Origin: RGIG1681 sp045594425
Lineage (GTDB): Bacteria; Bacillota; Clostridia; Christensenellales; UBA1242
Length of the DNA: 64,000 bases
Direction: 5' to 3'
NCBI GenBank assembly: GCA_045594425.1
Contig: JAZNYK010000006.1
Location: 124,001-188,000 of the forward strand
Position 1 is the first letter of the stretch. Each line of letters opens with the position of its first letter. The position numbers were made by a program, and so were the translations under genes. The notes under the pieces are model-generated. The model saw nothing but the letters and a program-made list of their open reading frames with translations. It was not told the origin of the DNA and did no database searches. Positions 31,798 through 41,438 of this stretch are shown piece by piece.

Positions 31798-32556
31798 TTA
31801 TTTTTCTTTTTTCTGATTCTTTTTTGTTTCTTCTAAAAACTCTTTTTCAAATGTCATTTTTCCAAGTTCGTTACAACGATTGCAAAGAACTTTCAAAATA
31901 TCTTCACGAGTTTTGTGTGTTTTTAAAAGTTCGGAATATTTAACAGGTTTATCAATCACATAAACCTTGTCTTGTTTTTTGAAATATGTCACGTAAATAG
32001 GAACATCAATTCCCTTTTTATAAAGTGTTTCTGCAAGCAATATGCAACCCGGATGGAATCCTTCAAGTTCAGCCAAATAGCCTTTGCTTGAGTCTTCTGG
32101 AAAAATGACAACACTTTCGCCATTTTTAATAGCATCTTCACTTTCACGAAGTGTTTTTAAAAACCTTGAATCTCTATAAGTCGAAATTAAATTAAATCCA
32201 CTATAAAACATATTTGTAAGCGGGCTTGCAAGCAAACAAAACAATCTTGCAAGATGCAAATTCCAATGTTTTTTCTCATGATAATACACTTTTGTTTGAT
32301 AGGCATACATTTTGCGAAGTCCTGAATTCATTTCATGAGCACCCCACATACGAAGGGCATCGTTATTATAAATTTCAAGTGACATTGGAGCATCCGTTCC
32401 TTCATGGTTGCTCAAAATAATTGAACCATATTGAAATTTTTCACCAAGATACACAAATGCAGGTCTTTTATAACGCATTCTCATCATTTGTTTCAAACAT
32501 TTAAACCATAGTTTTCTTTTCTTTTTTGGCATTTCCTGAATTTTTTGTTCTTCCAT
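31798..32556 (-). CDS. PlsC-like 1-acylglycerol-phosphate acyltransferase homologue
   Basis: 252 residues from ATG 32556 (AAAAGG). The catalytic HX4D motif is in LSNHEGTDAP (about residues 49-58) and the later block VVIFPEDSSKG matches acyltransferase motif III (FPEG-type, here FPED). Likely transfers an acyl chain in phospholipid or related lipid synthesis at the membrane. The exact acceptor is unknown; a similar gene lies at 56923. Confidence 0.78.
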   Translation of the reverse strand: MEEQKIQEMPKKKRKLWFKCLKQMMRMRYKRPAFVYLGEKFQYGSIILSNHEGTDAPMSLEIYNNDALRMWGAHEMNSGLRKMYAYQTKVYYHEKKHWNLHLARLFCLLASPLTNMFYSGFNLISTYRDSRFLKTLRESEDAIKNGESVVIFPEDSSKGYLAELEGFHPGCILLAETLYKKGIDVPIYVTYFKKQDKVYVIDKPVKYSELLKTHKTREDILKVLCNRCNELGKMTFEKEFLEETKKNQKKEK

Positions 32557-32664
32557 AAAAGTCATCCTTTTGTATTGATATTTCCACCATATTGTAACAC
32601 AAAATAATAAAATCCTTAAACAAAAAAATAATAAAGTTAAACAAATTTATCTAACAATTATATT

Positions 32665-32693
32665 TTGTTACAAGTTTTGCAATGTGTTATACT
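32665..32693 (+). promoter_or_regulatory. promoter of the GNAT/pncC genes
   Basis: TTGTTA (32665-32670), 17-bp spacer, TATACT (32688-32693) with TG extension, 19 bp before the ATG. Confidence 0.65.
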
Positions 32694-32711
32694 TGAAAAA
32701 AGAGGATTTTT

Positions 32712-33125
32712 ATGGATTATCAAATTACGCACAACTTTCCCACTAATCAAGAGTTTAATGAACTATTTGAATCTGTTGGTTGGGGGTCTAGAGATTACAA
32801 CAAAATAAACCGACACAGAACGTCTTCTTGTTTTAGCGTTTGTGTTTATTTAAAAAACAAAATTGTTGGCATGGCAAGAGTGGTTGGTGACGGCTCATAT
32901 TTCACAGTTTATGATGTCGTGGCAAGAAAAGAACATCAAGGCAGAGGAATCGGCTCTATTTTGATGTCAGAAATCATAAATTGGTATGAGTCCATAAAAG
33001 ACGATGACACATACTTATATCTCGGCGCAAGCAGTCAAAAAGAGGCTTTCTATGAAAAATTTGGTTTCAAATCAAGACCATATCATGGAATTGGTGCCGG
33101 TATGAAATATGACCCAGAAAAATAA
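32712..33125 (+). CDS. GNAT N-acetyltransferase
   Basis: 137 residues; complete GNAT fold with acetyl-CoA motif RKEHQGRGIGSILM (about residues 76-89) and FYEKFGFKSRPY near the C-terminus. Substrate unknown. First of three genes read rightward, with the next ATG 11 bp after its stop. Confidence 0.85.
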   Translation: MDYQITHNFPTNQEFNELFESVGWGSRDYNKINRHRTSSCFSVCVYLKNKIVGMARVVGDGSYFTVYDVVARKEHQGRGIGSILMSEIINWYESIKDDDTYLYLGASSQKEAFYEKFGFKSRPYHGIGAGMKYDPEK

Positions 33126-33135
33126 GGAAAAATAT

Positions 33136-33621
33136 ATGGAAATAATTGAATTTAACAATTCTTATAAACAAAACGTTAAAAACCTTTTGGTTGAACTGCA
33201 AGAGCATATTGTTCAAATTGATTGTTTAGGTTTAAATATAATTTCAGACGATTATCCTGAAAAATATTTTGAAAAAACATTAAATGAAACAAGCAATAAC
33301 AAAGGAAAGATTTTTTTAGCAAAAAATCAAAACGAAATTATTGGAATGATTGCCTGTTTTGTATACTCTTATAATGAAGACGACAAATTAGATTACGCCT
33401 GCCCCACCAAAGGCATCGTGTCCGAACTTGTTGTGAGTTCAAATAACAGACAATCAGGTGTTGGAAATGCACTTATTTCACACGCTGAAACATACTTAAA
33501 AAACATTGGTTGTGAATATGTTCAATTAGAACTTTTTTGTGAAAACATTTGCGCAAAAAATTTCTACGCAAAACATGGTTATCAAGAAAGATGTGTAATA
33601 TTATCAAAAAAACTTAATTAA
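33136..33621 (+). CDS. GNAT N-acetyltransferase
   Basis: 161 residues from ATG 33136 (AAGGAAAAAT). The acetyl-CoA loop is SSNNRQSGVGNALISHAE (about 107-124) and the tail reads NFYAKHGYQERC. Substrate unknown. Same operon as the flanking genes. Confidence 0.83.
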   Translation: MEIIEFNNSYKQNVKNLLVELQEHIVQIDCLGLNIISDDYPEKYFEKTLNETSNNKGKIFLAKNQNEIIGMIACFVYSYNEDDKLDYACPTKGIVSELVVSSNNRQSGVGNALISHAETYLKNIGCEYVQLELFCENICAKNFYAKHGYQERCVILSKKLN

Positions 33622-33632
33622 AGGAGCCACTT

Positions 33633-34097
33633 ATGAACACTCAAAAACTTATTGATTTATTAATGCAAAAAAATTATAAAATCGCCTCTGCTGAAAGTTG
33701 CACTGGTGGTTTGTTTGCAAGCACAATCATCAGCCACCCAAACACATCATCAATCATAGATTTAAGCATCGTAACATATGCAAACGAAGCAAAAATAAAA
33801 TATGTTAATGTTAACCCAAAAACAATTGAAAAACACGGTGTTGTAAGCGAGGAGGTTGCTGGTGAAATGGCAATTGGAATTGCAGAAGCAAGCGGCGCAA
33901 ACATTGGCGTAAGTTTCTCTGGAATTGCCGGACCAACTGGTGCCACCGAAACAAAACCTGTTGGCATGGTTTGCATTGGCCTATGCATTAATGGTTCACT
34001 TTTTACATATACAAATTATTTTAAAGGTGACAGAACTTCTGTTAGAACTCAAAGTGTTGAATTTGCAATAAATAAACTTCTTGAATTATTGCAATAA
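33633..34097 (+). CDS. pncC: PncC, nicotinamide-nucleotide amidohydrolase (CinA C-terminal type)
   Basis: 154 residues, the size of stand-alone CinA C-terminal domains. SAESCTGG (about residues 19-26) carries the catalytic Ser region, and GIAGPTGAT (about 97-105) completes the signature. It deamidates NMN to nicotinate mononucleotide for NAD salvage. Good AAGGAG site. Terminated by 34144-34172. Confidence 0.92.
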   Translation: MNTQKLIDLLMQKNYKIASAESCTGGLFASTIISHPNTSSIIDLSIVTYANEAKIKYVNVNPKTIEKHGVVSEEVAGEMAIGIAEASGANIGVSFSGIAGPTGATETKPVGMVCIGLCINGSLFTYTNYFKGDRTSVRTQSVEFAINKLLELLQ

Positions 34098-34143
34098 TTT
34101 CATGCAAAAATGTAAAATTTCGAATAAATAAAATAAAAAAATA

Positions 34144-34172
34144 CAAAAAAGCCATAAAATTATGGCTTTTTA
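34144..34172. terminator. bidirectional terminator
   Basis: AAAAAGCCATAA and TTATGGCTTTTT arms between convergent genes. Confidence 0.85.
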
Positions 34173-34175
34173 TTT

Positions 34176-35429
34176 TTAACATCTTCCAACATCTGTATTA
34201 TCACAAGAACGGTCTTGAAGTTCTTTTGTTGGATGTTCGGTTAATTGATAACGATAATCTTTTCCATTCTTTTTAATATACTCTTCAATCACCAAATGGC
34301 TCGCAACATTATTTTCTGCCTTATTAACTTGCTTGTTGTATTTTTTAAAATCAGACTTATCAGAAAGGTCTTTTGATTCAATATATCCTTCACGGTCTTT
34401 TGTCATATGAATAGTATCTTTAATAACCTCTCTAATATATTCAATATTTCCATTAAATTTCAAAAGGTCTGGGAAACATCCACCATCTGGGAACAAACAC
34501 TTCCACTCTTTTCCTTCAAAACGTTCAAGCAGTTCTGCTGCTTTTTGCAAATGTCCACACTCTTCATAATAGAGTTGCTCATACACCTTTTTTATTTCTG
34601 GGTCACGTTCATCCATATAACAAGAATAATACAAATAACATTCTGTATATTCATGCATAACCCAATTTTCAAGCCAAGTGCAATTTGTGTCAAGCAAACT
34701 GCCATATTCAGAAACGTGTTGTTCTTCAATCATCGCAATTTCAGCATAAAGTTTTCTTCCAAGTTCTGTTGGATGATGATTTCCAATGTTCATATAATAA
34801 TTCATTGTTTGTTGTTCAGCCGCCGTAATTATGTTTGTTGCAAGTTTTGTGAACGGGTCAGCACTTAAATTGCAAATAAACTTATTAATAGAATCTCTTG
34901 GGTGTCTGTGCTCTGAAATGGTTGGTCTGCCAGGCATGATTTCAGTATATTCTTTAGTAATACCTTGAGCCGAAATACCCTGTTCCATTTCAAGCAAATT
35001 CGAATATCGATACAAATGGTCAAAATCTTCAAGCAAAGCAAAATTCAATGCACTTCTAACATTTTCATCTTCAACGTGTCTTGCAAGTATTGCGGTTAAA
35101 TCAACCGCTAATTGTTCATAAGCAATTGTTGTTTCAAGATTGCTTTCATCAAGAGGTTTTAAACTTGCAATCATTTTTTGTTGTTGCTGCTCATGTCTTC
35201 TAACCATTGCAATTTCTCGTCTTAATTCATTGTTGTTGCAATGCCTTGAAAATTGATGTAAAAACCAGTTTGATTCAAACTCTGTTCCATTCATTAAAAT
35301 CACCCTAGTTTTAGTGTAAGGTGACGCCGTGTTTTTATCATAAGGTGTCAAGTTTAACTGTTTCCAATCTTTATATGTTCCGTCTACAGGAACAGCATTT
35401 TTCTCTTCAAATGGGTTAACTTTTTTCAT
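34176..35429 (-). CDS. predicted ferritin-like di-iron protein
   Basis: 417 residues. Three helix pairs carry metal-ligand patterns of ferritin-like proteins: AYEQLAVDLTAILARH with LLEDFDHLYR, AEQQTMNYYM with IEEQHVSEYG, and HEYTECYLYY with YYEECGHLQK. The C-terminus has scattered Cys (CDNTDVGRC). The family is not named with certainty; oxygen or peroxide handling by a di-iron centre is inferred. Monocistronic, starting behind TTGGAGG. Confidence 0.6.
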   Translation of the reverse strand: MKKVNPFEEKNAVPVDGTYKDWKQLNLTPYDKNTASPYTKTRVILMNGTEFESNWFLHQFSRHCNNNELRREIAMVRRHEQQQQKMIASLKPLDESNLETTIAYEQLAVDLTAILARHVEDENVRSALNFALLEDFDHLYRYSNLLEMEQGISAQGITKEYTEIMPGRPTISEHRHPRDSINKFICNLSADPFTKLATNIITAAEQQTMNYYMNIGNHHPTELGRKLYAEIAMIEEQHVSEYGSLLDTNCTWLENWVMHEYTECYLYYSCYMDERDPEIKKVYEQLYYEECGHLQKAAELLERFEGKEWKCLFPDGGCFPDLLKFNGNIEYIREVIKDTIHMTKDREGYIESKDLSDKSDFKKYNKQVNKAENNVASHLVIEEYIKKNGKDYRYQLTEHPTKELQDRSCDNTDVGRC

Positions 35430-35496
35430 ACATATCCTCCAAATAGATACTGCCCCAAAAAAACTAAAATTATACCCAAAATATTATTTGCAAAAG

Positions 35497-35523
35497 AAAA
35501 AATGCCATTTTTAGGCATTTTTT
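35497..35523. terminator. bidirectional terminator
   Basis: AAAAAATGCC-ATTTTTA-GGCATTTTTT, after the minus-strand gene at 35536. Confidence 0.8.
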
Positions 35524-35535
35524 ACATATTTTTTA

Positions 35536-36135
35536 CTAATTTTTTGACTCATCTGCAGTTTTTGATTCTGAAACAGCATCTTCATTTGCAGGCTTTAGTT
35601 GATATTTTTGTGATGCTATTTGAAGATATAAATATATTCCATTAACAAGAGATTCCAAAATAAGCATCGTTCCCAAATAAATCGAAATCAAAAGTTGAGG
35701 CACTGGCGTGTTACATAAAACTAAAAGTGCAACACCTAGAACAATTTCAAAACCTCCAATAATAATCTTGCTTTTTTGTGTATCCTTTCCCTCTTTTTTT
35801 GCTTTGATATTATCATAAATTCTGGCGAGCCCCAAAATAACAACTATTACACTTATAACGGAAACAAAAAATGATGGAACAAAGATAAGCAAAACACCAA
35901 CTGCTACACCACCAATTGCATGAAGAAGCGACAACGAATCTCTGCCATCCATTGAAAGTATGCAATAACTAATGAGATAAAATATTCCATATCCTAAAAC
36001 TGCAATGCTTAAAATTGTTTTAACAATATCGATACCCGATTGCGATAACGCACAAAATAAAATACCAAATATAAATGCACAAACAGAGGCAATCAAAACA
36101 ACCCACTGTTTTCTGTTTAAAGTTTTTGTATTCAT
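35536..36135 (-). CDS. DUF308/HdeD-like membrane protein
   Basis: 199 residues from ATG 36135 (CAGGAG). About six hydrophobic helices in pairs, with the repeated pattern GxxxIxxGxxLL typical of DUF308/HdeD proteins, and a hydrophilic tail ending in Lys. Function unknown; HdeD in enterobacteria helps acid tolerance. Directly downstream of fbp on the same strand. Confidence 0.65.
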   Translation of the reverse strand: MNTKTLNRKQWVVLIASVCAFIFGILFCALSQSGIDIVKTILSIAVLGYGIFYLISYCILSMDGRDSLSLLHAIGGVAVGVLLIFVPSFFVSVISVIVVILGLARIYDNIKAKKEGKDTQKSKIIIGGFEIVLGVALLVLCNTPVPQLLISIYLGTMLILESLVNGIYLYLQIASQKYQLKPANEDAVSESKTADESKN

Positions 36136-36194
36136 AAAAATTCTCCTGAATTTATTATACATCAAAAAAACATTAAATCAAACAATTTGTTTCC

Positions 36195-38033
36195 TTATTT
36201 AACACCTATTCTATGGTAATCGTTCAAGAATATTTTTAAAACATCAATTTGGTCTTGAAGAACCTTTCCGTTATCGGTGTCTTTAACCATCAATCTCTTT
36301 TTGTATAACTGAACTTCAGTGGTTTCTGACTTTAAATCGATTTTTCGTTTAATGGCCTCTCTAGTTTTGCAAAACGGTGCATGAGTTGTAAGATAAAGCC
36401 CATGTGAGTTAGACATTAATGTATATCCGCCAATACCTGTTCGTTTGTGATAAACTTTTGACAACCCACCATCAATAATTATATGCTTTCCATTTGCACT
36501 AACTGGACTCTCACCATCTTTTACTCTAACAGGCATATGACCATTAATTATGTGTGAATATGGACCACTTGCACCAAATTCTGCTAAAACTTTATCACAA
36601 AAGGCTTCATCTTTAACAAGGTCGTAATATGGATTTTTATTTTCCTTGATTTTTTTGTTAGTCATGTATGTTTCATAGGTTCTCATAACATCTCTTCCAA
36701 AAAGAGGAGAATTTTTTCCACACCATAAAAACCACATAAAATCAATTGAATATTTATCTCTGTTGTTATATGCCGACAATACAACTCTATTGCACTTGTC
36801 ATAAAGTTCTTTTCCTGAGTAAAGTTTGTCACCAATTTGAATTTCTGTAAAATTTCCTTTTTTATCACAAGGCACACAGCCATGCATAAGCAAATTATTG
36901 TTATAAACCAAATACATACTGCCTTGTCTAATTAAAAAACTAATGTGTTCTTTTAATCTTTTGCTTTGCATAAATTCTTGCTTTAAAATTGCAATCAAAG
37001 ACAACTCTTCTTCTGAAAGTTCGTCATCTTTCAACAAAATTCTATCATCCATATTCCATTCTGGATGACGGCGTATAATTTTATTTTCAATTTTAAATTG
37101 CAAAATTGTTATAGCCTTATGCATTTTTGCAAGCAACGGCTCATCATCAAACGGATTTGTGTCATTTTCAAAATCTTTAATTTCAAAATTAGCACAATAA
37201 TCATCTTTATAGTGTTTTATCGCAAAAGTTTCAAGGGCTCGAAGATTTATGCCGTAAGAACTCTCTAGAATTCCAAGATTTTTATATCTGCAATTAATTC
37301 TTATAATGTTTGCAATGCAGGCAGTATTCCCCAAATATGCACCCATCCACAAAACATCGTGATTTCCCCATTGAATATCAAGTGAATGATAAGACATAAG
37401 CCTATCCATAATTATATCAGCACCTTTGCCCCTATCAAAAATATCACCAACAATATGCAAATGGTCAATTGCTAGTCTTTGAATAACTTGACACAATGCA
37501 ATAACAAAATTGTCACCTTCGCCAAGTTCAATTATGCTAGACAAGATATTTTCATAATAACTTTCTTTGCTGACTTCTTCAGACATATTGATAAGTTCAT
37601 CCATAATATAAGCATAGTCTTGAGGGAGTGCTTTTCTAACCTTGCTTCGGGTGTATTTGCTTGAAATTTCCTTCAACACACGAACCAAATTTAACAAGGT
37701 CTTTTTATACCAACCAGTCATATCTTTTTCAGTTCTAGCAATCAATTTTAGACTTTCTTCTGGATAATAAATAAGTGTTAACAGGTCTTGAATTTCCGCA
37801 CTTGTCATATAATTTTTAAATATTGCTTCAAGTTTTAATCTAATCACACCTGACGCATTTTTTAATATATGAATAAATGTGTCTGCTTCCCCATGCAAGT
37901 CGCTCAAAAAATGTTCTGTGCCTTTTGGAAGGTTTAGAATTGCCTGCAAATTTATTATTTCACTAATAACTTGATTAGGTGATTTAAAAAAGTTATTCAT
38001 TAAATTATTATATTTTTCTACTTCAACTTCCAC
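36195..38033 (-). CDS. fbp: fructose-1,6-bisphosphatase class III
   Basis: 612 residues with GTG start 38033 behind AGGAG. Metallophosphatase motifs typical of the Bacillota class III enzyme: LSDLHGEADTF (about 43-53), VGDIFDRGKGAD (about 194) and WGNHDVLWMGA (about 221). It hydrolyses fructose-1,6-bisphosphate to fructose-6-phosphate in gluconeogenesis with Mn2+. Full family length. Confidence 0.95.
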   Translation of the reverse strand: MEVEVEKYNNLMNNFFKSPNQVISEIINLQAILNLPKGTEHFLSDLHGEADTFIHILKNASGVIRLKLEAIFKNYMTSAEIQDLLTLIYYPEESLKLIARTEKDMTGWYKKTLLNLVRVLKEISSKYTRSKVRKALPQDYAYIMDELINMSEEVSKESYYENILSSIIELGEGDNFVIALCQVIQRLAIDHLHIVGDIFDRGKGADIIMDRLMSYHSLDIQWGNHDVLWMGAYLGNTACIANIIRINCRYKNLGILESSYGINLRALETFAIKHYKDDYCANFEIKDFENDTNPFDDEPLLAKMHKAITILQFKIENKIIRRHPEWNMDDRILLKDDELSEEELSLIAILKQEFMQSKRLKEHISFLIRQGSMYLVYNNNLLMHGCVPCDKKGNFTEIQIGDKLYSGKELYDKCNRVVLSAYNNRDKYSIDFMWFLWCGKNSPLFGRDVMRTYETYMTNKKIKENKNPYYDLVKDEAFCDKVLAEFGASGPYSHIINGHMPVRVKDGESPVSANGKHIIIDGGLSKVYHKRTGIGGYTLMSNSHGLYLTTHAPFCKTREAIKRKIDLKSETTEVQLYKKRLMVKDTDNGKVLQDQIDVLKIFLNDYHRIGVK

Positions 38034-38157
38034 TTAAAATTTTCTCCTAATATAGATTACGCTAAATATTACACCAATTTTAAGCAATTTCGCAACGGAA
38101 CAAACAACGCTTGCAATATCAACTTTTTATAATTCTTATAATATTTTTTTAAGCATA

Positions 38158-38200
38158 AAAAAAACGAACCATTAAAATTGGTCCGTTTTTATTATTTTTT
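38158..38200. terminator. terminator after fabG-like gene
   Basis: AACGAACCA and TTGGTCCGTT arms (one mismatch) followed by TTTATTATTTTTTT on the plus strand, with A-runs allowing minus-strand use. Confidence 0.6.
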
Positions 38201-38207
38201 TGATTTT

Positions 38208-38957
38208 TTATGCTCTTGCGCAACCATCAACAGACAAAATTTCACCAGTTACATAAGATGCCATATCACTTGCAAGATAAACAAATGCATCAGCAACTTC
38301 TTCCGGTTCACCAACTCTGTTAAGTGGAATTGTCTTTTTAATACCTTCTCTCATTGCTTCAGGAAGATTTGCAACCATATCGGTGTTTGTAACACCAGGT
38401 GCAACAGCATTAACTCTAATGTTGTCTGGAGCAAGTTCACGAGCAAGAGATTTTGTCATTCCGTTAACAGCAAATTTTGATGTTGGGTAAGCAACGCCTG
38501 CTGGTTGACCATAAATTGAAACCATTGATGATGTGTTAATGATAACACCACCGCCTTGTTGTTTCATGATTGGAGCAACCGCCCTTGAACCATAGAACAC
38601 TGCATTAACATTAAGAGCCATAACACTATCAAAATCTTCAGGTTTGTAAGCATAAAGACTTTCTCTTGCAGAAACACCTGCGTTGTTAACAAGAATGTCA
38701 ACTCTGCCATATTTTTTTGCAACTTCTTGAATTGCACCTTCAACTTCAGCGTAGTTTGTTAAAGTTGGCCACATTCCAGAAACTTCAAATTTTTTGTTAA
38801 TTGCTTTAAGTTCTGCAACTGCTTTTTCAGCACTTTCTTTTCTCGAACCAAACAAAACAACTTTTGCACCATTTTCAAGATATTTTTGAACAATTGAAAA
38901 ACCAATACCTCTTGTTCCACCGGTTACAATTGCAACCTTTCCTTTTAATAATTCCAT
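38208..38957 (-). CDS. short-chain dehydrogenase, FabG-like
   Basis: 249 residues. NAD(P) motif TGGTRGIG (about 12-19), NNAG (about 90), catalytic Ser in NTSSMVS and YPTSK (Tyr/Lys about 156/160). A 3-oxoacyl-ACP reductase is the closest named enzyme, but no fab genes are adjacent, so another keto substrate is possible. A second SDR lies at 42010. Confidence 0.82.
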   Translation of the reverse strand: MELLKGKVAIVTGGTRGIGFSIVQKYLENGAKVVLFGSRKESAEKAVAELKAINKKFEVSGMWPTLTNYAEVEGAIQEVAKKYGRVDILVNNAGVSARESLYAYKPEDFDSVMALNVNAVFYGSRAVAPIMKQQGGGVIINTSSMVSIYGQPAGVAYPTSKFAVNGMTKSLARELAPDNIRVNAVAPGVTNTDMVANLPEAMREGIKKTIPLNRVGEPEEVADAFVYLASDMASYVTGEILSVDGCARA

Positions 38958-39033
38958 AAAAAACCCTCACTTTTTTGAATATTTTTTATTTTTTGACTAT
39001 TTTTTGATGTATTTTTTCTTAATTTTGCAGTTT

Positions 39034-40455
39034 TTATTTTTTCAAATATTCATCAATTGCACTTGCAGCAACCTTTCCGGCACCCATTGCAGAGATAACT
39101 GTTGCAGCCCCAGTAACAGCATCACCACCAGCATAAACACCTTGTTTTGATGTTGCACCAGTTGTTTCTTCTACAATAATGCCACCCCACTTGTTTGTTT
39201 CTAAACCTTTGGTTGTTGCTTTGATGAGTGGATTTGGAGAAGTTCCAATAGCCATGATAACAGTATCAACATCAAGTATAAATTCACTGCCCTTAACTTC
39301 AACTGGTCTTCTTCTGCCATTTTCATCAGGTTCACCAAGTTCCATTCTGATACATTTCATGCCCTTAACAAACCCATTTTTAGGGTCACGTTTGTCATCA
39401 GGGTTGTTGTAACCCAAAATTTCAACTGGATTGTTTAAAAGTCTAAAATCAATGCCTTCTTCTTCAGCATGTTCAACTTCTTCTTTTCTTGCTGGAAGTT
39501 CATCCATTGAACGTCTATATACAATGTAAACTTTTTCAGCACCAAGTCTAAGGGCTGTTCTAGCAGCATCCATTGCAACATTTCCACCACCAACAACAGC
39601 AACTTTTCCACCTTTCATGATTGGAGTTGTTGTGTTTGATTCATATGATTTCATAAGGTTTGCTCTAGTTAAAAATTCATTTGCTGAGTAAACACCATTG
39701 AGTGATTCACCAGGGATTCCCATAAATCTTGGAAGCCCTGCACCACTGCCAACAAACACAGCCTTGTAGCCCATTTCAAAAAGTTCATCAATTGTGATTG
39801 TTTTTCCGATAACAATGTTTGTTTCAACTTTAACACCCATTGCTTTTAAACCATCAACTTCTTTTTGAACAATTGCTTTTGGAAGTCTGAATTCTGGAAT
39901 GCCATAAACAAGCACACCACCCGCCTTGTGAAGTGCTTCAAAAATTGTTACTTCATAGCCCTTTTTAGCAAGGTCACCAGCACAAGTAAGCCCAGATGGA
40001 CCAGAGCCAACAATTGCAACTCTTTTGCCATTTTTCTTTTCACATTTTGCAGGTTTGTTTGAATGAGCATTGTGCCAGTCAGCAACGAATCTTTCGAGTC
40101 TGCCAATGCCAACAGGTTCACCTTTTATGCCACGAACACACTTGCTTTCACATTGTGTTTCTTGTGGACAAACTCTTCCACAAACTGCTGGCAAACTTGA
40201 TGATTTTGAAATAATTTGATAAGCCCCTTCAAAATCACCTTCTTTAATTTTTGCAATAAATTCTGGAATATGTATTTTAACTGGGCAACCACTAACGCAT
40301 GGCATATGCACACAGTTCAAACATCTTTTTGCTTCGTCAATTGCAACTGCTTCTTCGTAACCAAGAGCAACCTCATCAAAATTGTGTGCTCTCATCTTTG
40401 GGTCTTGAACAGGCATTGCATTTTTTTGATTAGACATATTTGGAAGTTCTGCCAT
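39034..40455 (-). CDS. nfnB: NfnB/GltA-type NADPH flavoprotein subunit
   Basis: 473 residues. Cys-rich N-terminus (CLNCVHMPCVSGCP, about 41-54, then CGRVCPQETQCESKC) for two 4Fe-4S clusters, FAD motif GSGPSGLTCAG (about 151), NADPH motif GGGNVAMDAAR (about 288) and a C-terminal GGDAVTG. Paired with the alpha subunit 2 bp upstream, it forms NfnAB, which couples NADH, ferredoxin and NADP+. It resembles the small subunit of glutamate synthase, but no large subunit is near. Ribosome site AGGAGG. Confidence 0.88.
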   Translation of the reverse strand: MAELPNMSNQKNAMPVQDPKMRAHNFDEVALGYEEAVAIDEAKRCLNCVHMPCVSGCPVKIHIPEFIAKIKEGDFEGAYQIISKSSSLPAVCGRVCPQETQCESKCVRGIKGEPVGIGRLERFVADWHNAHSNKPAKCEKKNGKRVAIVGSGPSGLTCAGDLAKKGYEVTIFEALHKAGGVLVYGIPEFRLPKAIVQKEVDGLKAMGVKVETNIVIGKTITIDELFEMGYKAVFVGSGAGLPRFMGIPGESLNGVYSANEFLTRANLMKSYESNTTTPIMKGGKVAVVGGGNVAMDAARTALRLGAEKVYIVYRRSMDELPARKEEVEHAEEEGIDFRLLNNPVEILGYNNPDDKRDPKNGFVKGMKCIRMELGEPDENGRRRPVEVKGSEFILDVDTVIMAIGTSPNPLIKATTKGLETNKWGGIIVEETTGATSKQGVYAGGDAVTGAATVISAMGAGKVAASAIDEYLKK

Positions 40456-40457
40456 TG

Positions 40458-41300
40458 TTACTTAACCTCCTTTTTAAATAAATTGCAAGTGTCTTCATGC
40501 GCTTTTCTTTCGAAATCACGATACATTCCACTTCTCCAAATGGCTTCATCAAAATCAACTTTGTAACCATCAAAATCAGGTCCATCAACGCAAGCAAATT
40601 TTGTTTGGCCATCAACAGTGAGTCTGCAACCACCACACATACCAGTGCCATCAATCATGATTGGGTTCATTGAAACTGTGCAAGGCACATTGTATTTTTT
40701 TGCTGTTTCAACAACAAACTTCATCATAATGAGTGGACCAATTGCAATAATTCTGTCAAACTTTTTGCCAGATGCAAGCATTCTTTCAAGTGGAACGCAA
40801 ACGTTTCCTTGTTCACCATAAGAACCGTCATCTGTCATGAGAACAAATTCATTTGATGCTTTTTTGAAATTTTCTTCCAAAATAACCAAATCTTTGTTTC
40901 TGAAACCAATGATGCTTGTTACATTTGCTTTTTGCGCAAAAAGTTTTTCAGCAATTGGAAGTGCAATTGCACAACCAACACCACCACCAACCACACAAAC
41001 ATTTTTAAGTCCTTCGGTTTCTGTTGCAACACCAAGTGGGCCAACAAAATCTTGAATAAACTCACCAGCATTTTTGTGACCTAACTTTTCAGTTGTTGCA
41101 CCAACAATTTGGAAAATAATTTTAACTAAACCTTTTTTTCTGTCAAACCCAGCAACTGTTAGTGGAATTCTTTCACCATCATCGTCAACACGCAAAATGA
41201 TAAACTGACCTGCTTCTGCTTTTTTTGCAACAAGTGGTGCTTCAATGTCCATTTCACAGACTGTTGGATTAAGATATTTTTTGTTAACAATCTTAAACAT
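40458..41300 (-). CDS. nfnA: NfnA-type ferredoxin:NADP reductase alpha subunit
   Basis: 280 residues from ATG 41300 (AAAGGAG). FAD-binding R-x-x-(S/T) region ERIPLTVAGFD, NAD site GGGVGCAIALP (about 105) and a C-terminal 2Fe-2S Cys set (CGGCRLTVDGQTKFAC). Matches the dihydroorotate-dehydrogenase PyrK-like subunit of NfnAB. It is followed by nfnB at 2 bp, one operon. Confidence 0.87.
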   Translation of the reverse strand: MFKIVNKKYLNPTVCEMDIEAPLVAKKAEAGQFIILRVDDDGERIPLTVAGFDRKKGLVKIIFQIVGATTEKLGHKNAGEFIQDFVGPLGVATETEGLKNVCVVGGGVGCAIALPIAEKLFAQKANVTSIIGFRNKDLVILEENFKKASNEFVLMTDDGSYGEQGNVCVPLERMLASGKKFDRIIAIGPLIMMKFVVETAKKYNVPCTVSMNPIMIDGTGMCGGCRLTVDGQTKFACVDGPDFDGYKVDFDEAIWRSGMYRDFERKAHEDTCNLFKKEVK

Positions 41301-41438
41301 ACAAAACTCCTTTTTTTCTTCTATTTTCAATATATCACAACAAAATTTTCTTTCAAAATAAAATTATAATAATTTTAAATTTTTGCAGTAAGTAGACATA
41401 TTATTTTCATTGTGCTAAAATCATTTTAGGTATAATCT

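Noticed and set aside
39034..40455. Small subunit of glutamate synthase
   Set aside because: No large subunit is near and the gene is coupled to an NfnA-type partner, so NfnB is preferred.
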